From Actimicrobium sp. CCC2.4 (GTDB taxonomy: Bacteria > Pseudomonadota > Gammaproteobacteria > Burkholderiales > Burkholderiaceae_D), in NCBI RefSeq assembly GCF_034347385.1, contig NZ_CP133777.1:868001-932000 (forward strand): a stretch of DNA of 64,000 bases, in the 5' to 3' direction. Positions 59,292 to 64,000 of the stretch are shown piece after piece. Within the stretch, counting starts at the first letter, position 1; each line of letters starts with the position of its first letter. The translations under genes and the position numbers were made by a program. A model generated the notes under the pieces. That model was not told the DNA's origin. It saw only the letters and a program-made list of their open reading frames with translations, and ran no database searches.

Positions 59292-60530
59292 ATGGCCGTT
59301 AATTCCCCTCTCCCCATCGCTGCGCACCTGACACCAGTCGCCGGTATCGAACTCGGCCATGCCGAAGCCGGCGTGCGCAAACCTAATCGCAAGGACGTGC
59401 TGGTCATGACGCTGGCACCGACTGCCACGGTGGCCGGCGTATTTACGCTGAACCGCTTTTGTGCGGCGCCGGTGCAGGTCTGCAAGGCGCATCTGGAAGG
59501 CTTGCATATGGCGGGTGCGCCCATCCGTGCACTGGTCATCAATACCGGCAATGCCAATGCCGGTACCGGTGAAACCGGCCTGGCCGATGCCAATGCCGTC
59601 TGCAGTGCGCTGGCCGGATTGCTGGGTTGCGAGGCGGCGCAAATCCTGCCGTTCTCGACCGGCGTGATCCTCGAGCCATTGCCAGTGGCGCGCGTCAATG
59701 CCGGCCTGCCGCAGGCACTGGCCAATCTGTCTGCCGACAACTGGTACAACGCAGCCGAGACCATCATGACGACCGACACCCAGCCCAAGGCAGGCTCGGC
59801 CACCGTCGTGATCAATGGCGAAACCATCACCCTGACCGGCATCAGCAAGGGCGCCGGCATGATCAAGCCGAACATGGCGACGATGCTGGGCTTCCTGGCG
59901 ACCGATGCCGGCGTATCGCAACACGTGCTTGAGCACATGGTCAAGCAGGCCGCCGATCACTCATTCAATTGCATCACCATCGATGGCGATACCTCGACTA
60001 ACGATTCATTCATGCTCATCGCCACCGGGGCCGCAACGTTGCAGGTCACCGACATCGACTCGCCCGAATACGCGCTGCTGGCCGAAGCCGTCACCAAGTT
60101 GTCGCGCACGCTGGCGCAAATGATTGTGCGCGATGGCGAAGGCGCGACCAAGTTCATGACCATCACCGTCGAGCAGGGCACCAGCATCGAAGAGTGCCGC
60201 AAGATCGCGTATTCGATCGGTCATTCGCCACTGGTTAAGACCGCCTTCTTTGCGTCAGACCCGAACCTCGGTCGCATCCTGGCGGCGATCGGTTATGCGG
60301 GTGTCGATGACCTTGATGTCAGCAAGCTCGATCTGTACCTCGATGATGTGCTGGTGGCCCGCAATGGCGGACGTAATCCGGCCTACCAGGAAGCCGATGG
60401 CCAGCGCGTGATGCAGCAAAGCGAGATCACGGTGCGGGTCCGGCTCGGTCGTGGCGATGCGGTCGCCACCATCTGGACTTGTGACCTGTCACACGATTAC
60501 GTGACGATCAATGCCGACTATCGTTCCTAA
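59292..60530 (+). CDS. argJ: Bifunctional glutamate N-acetyltransferase / amino-acid acetyltransferase ArgJ
   Basis: A 412-residue Ntn-type enzyme of arginine synthesis that recycles the acetyl group from N-acetylornithine to glutamate. The self-cleavage and nucleophile Thr is in [16 protein letters not shown] near residue 196. Also seen: [14 protein letters not shown] near 79, [16 protein letters not shown] near 227 and NPAYQEADG near the end. ATG 59292 is 81 bp after the secA terminator; secA-argJ adjacency is common in Burkholderiales. Confidence 0.96.
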   Translation: MAVNSPLPIAAHLTPVAGIELGHAEAGVRKPNRKDVLVMTLAPTATVAGVFTLNRFCAAPVQVCKAHLEGLHMAGAPIRALVINTGNANAGTGETGLADANAVCSALAGLLGCEAAQILPFSTGVILEPLPVARVNAGLPQALANLSADNWYNAAETIMTTDTQPKAGSATVVINGETITLTGISKGAGMIKPNMATMLGFLATDAGVSQHVLEHMVKQAADHSFNCITIDGDTSTNDSFMLIATGAATLQVTDIDSPEYALLAEAVTKLSRTLAQMIVRDGEGATKFMTITVEQGTSIEECRKIAYSIGHSPLVKTAFFASDPNLGRILAAIGYAGVDDLDVSKLDLYLDDVLVARNGGRNPAYQEADGQRVMQQSEITVRVRLGRGDAVATIWTCDLSHDYVTINADYRS

Positions 60531-60569
60531 GGTCCGTTCCTACTACCCGTTCATAAAAGACACCTGCCC

Positions 60570-61436
60570 ATGACCCAGCTAGATCAATTCCTGCAACGCG
60601 CCGAACAGCTGCTTGCGCGCCTCGAAGCGGTCCTGCCGCAAAGCCCCGCCGCGATCGATTGGCAGGCCGGCACCGCCTTCCGCTGGCGCAAGCGCGCCGG
60701 TGTCGGCAGCCTGCAACCGGTACGGCAAGTCGCCGCGATTGCGTTGTCGGACCTGCAGAACATCGCGCCGCAAAAAGAGCAGATCGAACAGAACACACTG
60801 CAGTTCGTGACCGGCCTGCCGGCCAATAATGTCTTGCTGACCGGCGCGCGCGGTACCGGCAAGTCGTCGCTGATCAAGGCCTGCCTGAACCAGTTCGCTG
60901 CGCGCGGCTTGCGCCTGATCGAAGTCGACAAGGATGACCTGGCCGACCTGGCCGACATCGTCGACCTGGTCGCCGGCCGGCCCGAACGATTCATTATTTT
61001 TTGCGATGACCTATCCTTCGAAGAGGGCGAGCATGGCTACAAGGCGCTGAAGGTTGCGCTCGATGGCAGCGTTGCTGCGCAATCGGACAACGTGCTGATC
61101 TACGCGACCTCGAACCGGCGTCATCTGATGCCGGAACGGATGGCCGACAACGCCACCTACAGAAACGATGAAAGCGGTGATTTGCATCCGGGTGAAACGG
61201 TCGAAGAGAAAATTTCATTGTCCGAGCGCTTCGGCCTGTGGGTTTCGTTCTATCCGTTCAAGCAGGATGATTACCTGGCGATTGCCGGCCACTGGCTGGC
61301 GCATTTTGGCTGTACGCCGGAACAGGTTGCCGCCGCGCGCGGCGATGCCTTGCGCTGGGCCTTGCAGCGCGGTTCGCGCTCGGGGCGGGTGGCCTGGCAG
61401 TTTGCCCGTGACCATGCCGGCAAGCGGCATGGCTGA
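60570..61436 (+). CDS. DUF815 family AAA+ ATPase
   Basis: A 288-residue P-loop ATPase. Walker A LTGARGTGKSSLIKA near residue 91, Walker B FIIFCDDLSFEEGE near 144, and a sensor-like YATSNRRHLMPERM near 183. The DUF815 family is widespread with no established role. The C-terminal end overlaps the start of mutT by 8 bp. The first ~85 residues are an N-terminal helical and basic region of the family. Confidence 0.88.
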   Translation: MTQLDQFLQRAEQLLARLEAVLPQSPAAIDWQAGTAFRWRKRAGVGSLQPVRQVAAIALSDLQNIAPQKEQIEQNTLQFVTGLPANNVLLTGARGTGKSSLIKACLNQFAARGLRLIEVDKDDLADLADIVDLVAGRPERFIIFCDDLSFEEGEHGYKALKVALDGSVAAQSDNVLIYATSNRRHLMPERMADNATYRNDESGDLHPGETVEEKISLSERFGLWVSFYPFKQDDYLAIAGHWLAHFGCTPEQVAAARGDALRWALQRGSRSGRVAWQFARDHAGKRHG

Positions 61437-61854
61437 CCCGTTGCCGGCCGCCAGGCCGATCGATGTCGCCGTTGGCATCCTGATGCAGCCTAATGGCGAC
61501 GTGTTGCTGGGCCAGCGTCCGGAAGGCAAACCGTACGCAGGCTATTGGGAATTCCCGGGTGGGAAAGTCGAGCAGGGGGAATCAATTTTCGCGGCCTTGC
61601 AACGCGAGTTCGTCGAAGAACTCGGCATCGAAGTGCGCAGTGCCGAACCATGGTGTGGCGTCGAGCATGTCTATCCGCATGCCCACGTGCGGCTGCATTT
61701 TTATATCAGCCGGGACTGGCATGGCGCGCCACAAAGCCTGGAAGGCCAGGCCTTTGCCTGGCAGGGAACGGTCGATCTGGAGCCCTTGTTGCCGGCGACG
61801 ATACCGCTGATCGTGTGGCTGAACCAATTACGCTTTGGTACTGCCGCAGCCTGA
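61429..61854 (+). CDS. mutT: MutT-type NUDIX hydrolase (8-oxo-dGTP diphosphatase)
   Basis: A 141-residue NUDIX protein that should clear oxidised dGTP. VAVGILMQPNGDVLLGQRPEGKPYAG near residues 13-38, then the NUDIX box GGKVEQGE...REFVEELGI (about 44-66). The WEFPGGKVE context is that of MutT. ATG 61429 overlaps the ATPase gene by 8 bp. It converges on yacG with 5 bp between the stop codons, and no terminator is visible. Confidence 0.9.
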   Translation: MADPLPAARPIDVAVGILMQPNGDVLLGQRPEGKPYAGYWEFPGGKVEQGESIFAALQREFVEELGIEVRSAEPWCGVEHVYPHAHVRLHFYISRDWHGAPQSLEGQAFAWQGTVDLEPLLPATIPLIVWLNQLRFGTAAA

Positions 61855-61859
61855 TGCTG

Positions 61860-62054
61860 TCAGCGCTGCGGGGTGTCGTCCGGATCGGCATCCGGATCAT
61901 CGATGGGGGGGCTGCCCGGAATCGTGTATTTTTCTTCGGCCCATGCGCCTAGATCAATTTGCTTGCAACGCTCCGAGCAAAACGGCCGGTATTTGCTGGC
62001 TTCCGACCATTCCACCTTGGTGCCGCAGGTCGGGCAATCCACTACTGTTGCCAT
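61860..62054 (-). CDS. yacG: DNA gyrase inhibitor / zinc protein YacG
   Basis: A 64-residue zinc protein with four Cys ligands, C7/C10 and C26/C30 (CPTC and CSERC), followed by [17 protein letters not shown], the YacG signature. E. coli YacG binds GyrB and inhibits gyrase. ATG 62054 matches the family start; a longer upstream reading is rejected. It follows zapD by 25 bp on the same strand. Confidence 0.93.
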   Translation of the reverse strand: MATVVDCPTCGTKVEWSEASKYRPFCSERCKQIDLGAWAEEKYTIPGSPPIDDPDADPDDTPQR

Positions 62055-62079
62055 GTGCTGGTAGTCACTTTCAAAGAAT

Positions 62080-62835
62080 TTAAAAACTGCAGAGGGTGAG
62101 TTCAAACGGCACGTCTGCCTCGCTGGGCTTGGGTTTCATGTCGCCATCCTGCGAGGTAAAACGCACCCACAACATGTACTTGTTAGCCGAGATTTCGGGA
62201 ATCGCACCGAGCGGTGCATCAATGGACAGTCGCAGCATCTGGTAGACCTTGCCCTGCAACATCTGCTGGTAGCTACCGGCATGCGCGACCATCGGTGCCG
62301 AGCGACCGGATTCACGGAGCAGTCGCAGTACCAGGCTGATCGCGCCGAACAGCGGTGCCATCGGTGCGAACCAGGCGGCGATATCGTCGAAGCGCTTGGA
62401 TGCCGGGCCTTGCTGCCACGCGTAGTACGACGGCAAGTCGAATTCGCAGGCACCACCGGGAATGATGGTGCGGCCGCGGATGCTCATCAGCCATTCGTTG
62501 TCGCGCACGTTCTGGCCGGTCTTGCCCTGCGCGGCGATCAGCGCGCCGCTGATCTGGTCGACTTCGGCAAGTACCGCATCGAGGCGTTCGGGCTGGACGT
62601 TCGGATTGCTGCGAAATCCCAGCAGCATCTGCTTCTGCCGTTCGAGTTCCTGCAGCAGATCGGATTTCAGGTCGGCCCGACCGGCCACTTCGAGCATCTC
62701 GAAGATCGTCGAGAGGGCGACGTGATGCTGCAGCGGATGTTCCTGTTGCAGGAAAAAAGCGAATTTTTCGTACAGGTCTTCAAGCCGCAGCAACGTGCGA
62801 ATACGCTCGTTGAAAGGGTATTCGTAAACAATCAA
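62080..62835 (-). CDS. zapD: Cell division protein ZapD
   Basis: A 251-residue FtsZ-bundling protein (DUF1342). [18 protein letters not shown] at the start, [23 protein letters not shown] near residue 47, and a beta-rich C-terminal half ([19 protein letters not shown]). No ATG fits. TTG 62835 is chosen because AGGG lies 8 bp upstream and the protein then begins right before the conserved YEYP segment at the expected length. A GTG 13 codons upstream is the alternative. Confidence 0.9.
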   Translation of the reverse strand: MIVYEYPFNERIRTLLRLEDLYEKFAFFLQQEHPLQHHVALSTIFEMLEVAGRADLKSDLLQELERQKQMLLGFRSNPNVQPERLDAVLAEVDQISGALIAAQGKTGQNVRDNEWLMSIRGRTIIPGGACEFDLPSYYAWQQGPASKRFDDIAAWFAPMAPLFGAISLVLRLLRESGRSAPMVAHAGSYQQMLQGKVYQMLRLSIDAPLGAIPEISANKYMLWVRFTSQDGDMKPKPSEADVPFELTLCSF

Positions 62836-62926
62836 AATGGGATCCCTAAAAAGTTCGGCAACCGATACTGGCACGATTCTGAACGATGCAGCGTGAAATT
62901 ACAAATACCGTCGGCAGCTGCCCGCG

Positions 62927-63559
62927 TCACGGCAGCGCCGCCAGCGCACAGTACAGCGCGTGCAGGCGTTCGACTTGCGGTATCAGCGCAACCGCATCGC
63001 GATCATTGCAGATCAGGTCGTCGGCGGCGGCGCTGCGTTGCGCGCGTGTGGCCTGAGTGGCCATGATGGCGCACACCTGCTGTTCGGGCAGGCCGTTGCG
63101 CGCGACGACACGAGCTATTTGCATTTCTTCAGGACAGTCGATTACCAGGATGCGGGTCACCCGTTCCCGCCAGCGGCCTGACTCGACCAGCAGCGGCACC
63201 ACGAACATCTTGTACAGGCCCGATGCCGCAGCGGCAGCGCGTGCCACCTCCTGGCCGATCAGCGGATGCAGGATCGCTTCGAGCTGTTTTTTTGCGGCCG
63301 GATTGCTAAACACCTGGTCGCGCATCATCGCGCGATTCATTGCGCCGTCGGGTTGCAGGAACTGCGCGCCGAACGTGCCGGCAATGGCCGGCAAGGCGAT
63401 GCCGCCCGGCTCGGTTAGCTTGTGTGCAATTAAATCGGTATCAATCAATGTCACGCCGCGCTCTGCGAACAGGTCGGCCACGGTGCTCTTGCCGCTACCG
63501 ATGCCACCGGTCAGTCCGACCGAAAAATCACTGCTGTTTGCCGGTGTCACGTCAGCCAC
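62927..63559 (-). CDS. coaE: Dephospho-CoA kinase
   Basis: A 210-residue kinase, the last step of coenzyme A synthesis. P-loop [20 protein letters not shown] near residue 14, then [11 protein letters not shown] near 37 (substrate site) and [11 protein letters not shown] near 118. GTG 63559 overlaps pilD by 13 bp; GTG 63550, three codons in, gives a 4-bp overlap and a slightly better ribosome site (GAAGTGG), so the first residues are uncertain. Confidence 0.94.
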   Translation of the reverse strand: MADVTPANSSDFSVGLTGGIGSGKSTVADLFAERGVTLIDTDLIAHKLTEPGGIALPAIAGTFGAQFLQPDGAMNRAMMRDQVFSNPAAKKQLEAILHPLIGQEVARAAAAASGLYKMFVVPLLVESGRWRERVTRILVIDCPEEMQIARVVARNGLPEQQVCAIMATQATRAQRSAAADDLICNDRDAVALIPQVERLHALYCALAALP

Positions 63560-64000
63560 TTCAGGTACATGCGGGTCAGCGCATCGCCGGCGACCAGGGC
63601 CAGCAATCCGGCGGCGGCGAGGTACGGACCGAACGGGATAGGATTCTCACGCCCGCGCTTGCCGAAGACGATCAGGCTGACGCCGACCAGGGCACCGACC
63701 AGCGACGACAGCAGAATAATCATCGGCAGCATCTGCCAGCCCAGCCACGCGCCCAGCGCGGCCAGTAATTTGAAGTCGCCGTAGCCCATGCCCTCCTTGC
63801 CGGTCAGCAGCTTGAAGACCCAGTAGACCGACCACAGGCACAGGTAGCCGGCGGCGGCACCGATGACTGCATCGCCGAGCGGCACGAAGGTCGCGTTGAT
63901 GTTCAATAGCAGACCGATCCACAGCAGCGGATAGGTCAGGTCATCGGGTAGCAACTGGGTGTCGGCATCGATGCCGCTCATCGCAATGAGCAGCCAGGCA
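63547..64000 (-). CDS. pilD: Prepilin peptidase PilD, C-terminal part (cut by window edge)
   Basis: The frame is open to the right edge, so only the last ~150 residues of the inner-membrane aspartic protease are seen. Both catalytic aspartates are present: [13 protein letters not shown] and [16 protein letters not shown] (GxGD). It cuts prepilin leaders and methylates the new N-terminus in type IV pilus and type II secretion systems. It is a candidate for processing the R64-type prepilins at 18-21 kb, since no peptidase gene is seen in that cluster. Confidence 0.95.
   Translation of the reverse strand, partial: AWLLIAMSGIDADTQLLPDDLTYPLLWIGLLLNINATFVPLGDAVIGAAAGYLCLWSVYWVFKLLTGKEGMGYGDFKLLAALGAWLGWQMLPMIILLSSLVGALVGVSLIVFGKRGRENPIPFGPYLAAAGLLALVAGDALTRMYLKWLT

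Overview
The window is a piece of a Burkholderiales-type betaproteobacterial chromosome. The gene neighbourhoods (aspS/nudB/endonuclease-like/clsB; a complete mra/dcw cluster from mraZ to ftsZ followed by a peroxiredoxin and lpxC; secA-argJ; the DUF815 ATPase/mutT/yacG/zapD/coaE/pilD string) and the protein sequences fit Oxalobacteraceae (the Herbaspirillum/Janthinobacterium/Massilia side) best. The family placement is an inference from gene order and general resemblance. DNA is GC-rich except in a few promoter regions. I found no tRNA, rRNA, transposase, integrase, prophage or CRISPR.

Layout. 1-6.3 kb: the end of a sodium/solute symporter, an FmdB-type zinc ribbon protein, a DUF502 membrane protein, aspS, then a nudB / endonuclease-phosphatase-like / cardiolipin synthase operon. 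6.3-8.2 kb: an ECF sigma factor with its RskA-type anti-sigma factor, divergent from hslR (Hsp15). 8.27-15.4 kb: a TetR-controlled fatty-acid beta-oxidation operon (TetR regulator, acyl-CoA dehydrogenase, fused 3-hydroxyacyl-CoA dehydrogenase/enoyl-CoA hydratase, thiolase, second enoyl-CoA hydratase), with a hairpin in each gap between the four enzyme genes. 15.5-16.8 kb: an unknown small protein and a NYN-LOTUS putative RNase.

16.9-27.8 kb (minus strand) is the most distinctive part: a chromosomal thin-pilus (type IVb) operon of the IncI/R64 kind, in transcription order pilL-N-O-P-Q-R-S-M-V-T. It ends in an extra PilT/PilU-like retraction ATPase gene that R64 itself lacks. There is no shufflon recombinase, and no prepilin peptidase is seen in the cluster. 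A gene for a diguanylate cyclase with two degenerate receiver domains diverges from it across a 310-bp region that holds a candidate promoter and a perfect palindrome. pdxJ follows.

30.2-33.4 kb: a hypothetical gene, then the RNase P RNA gene (with an apparently very short P12 arm) and a DUF3096 mini membrane protein, flanked by two related secreted repeat proteins, and then an AT-rich intergenic region. 33.4-50.7 kb: the division/cell-wall cluster, mostly with 4-bp stop/start overlaps, led by a promoter with four 10-bp-spaced MraZ-type repeats. 50.8-59.2 kb: peroxiredoxin, lpxC, two LPS-type genes (GT25 glycosyltransferase, O-antigen ligase family), dciA-like, an M23 peptidase and secA. 59.3-64 kb: argJ, DUF815 ATPase, mutT, yacG, zapD, coaE and a pilD cut by the window edge. 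That PilD is a candidate processing enzyme for the R64-type prepilins.
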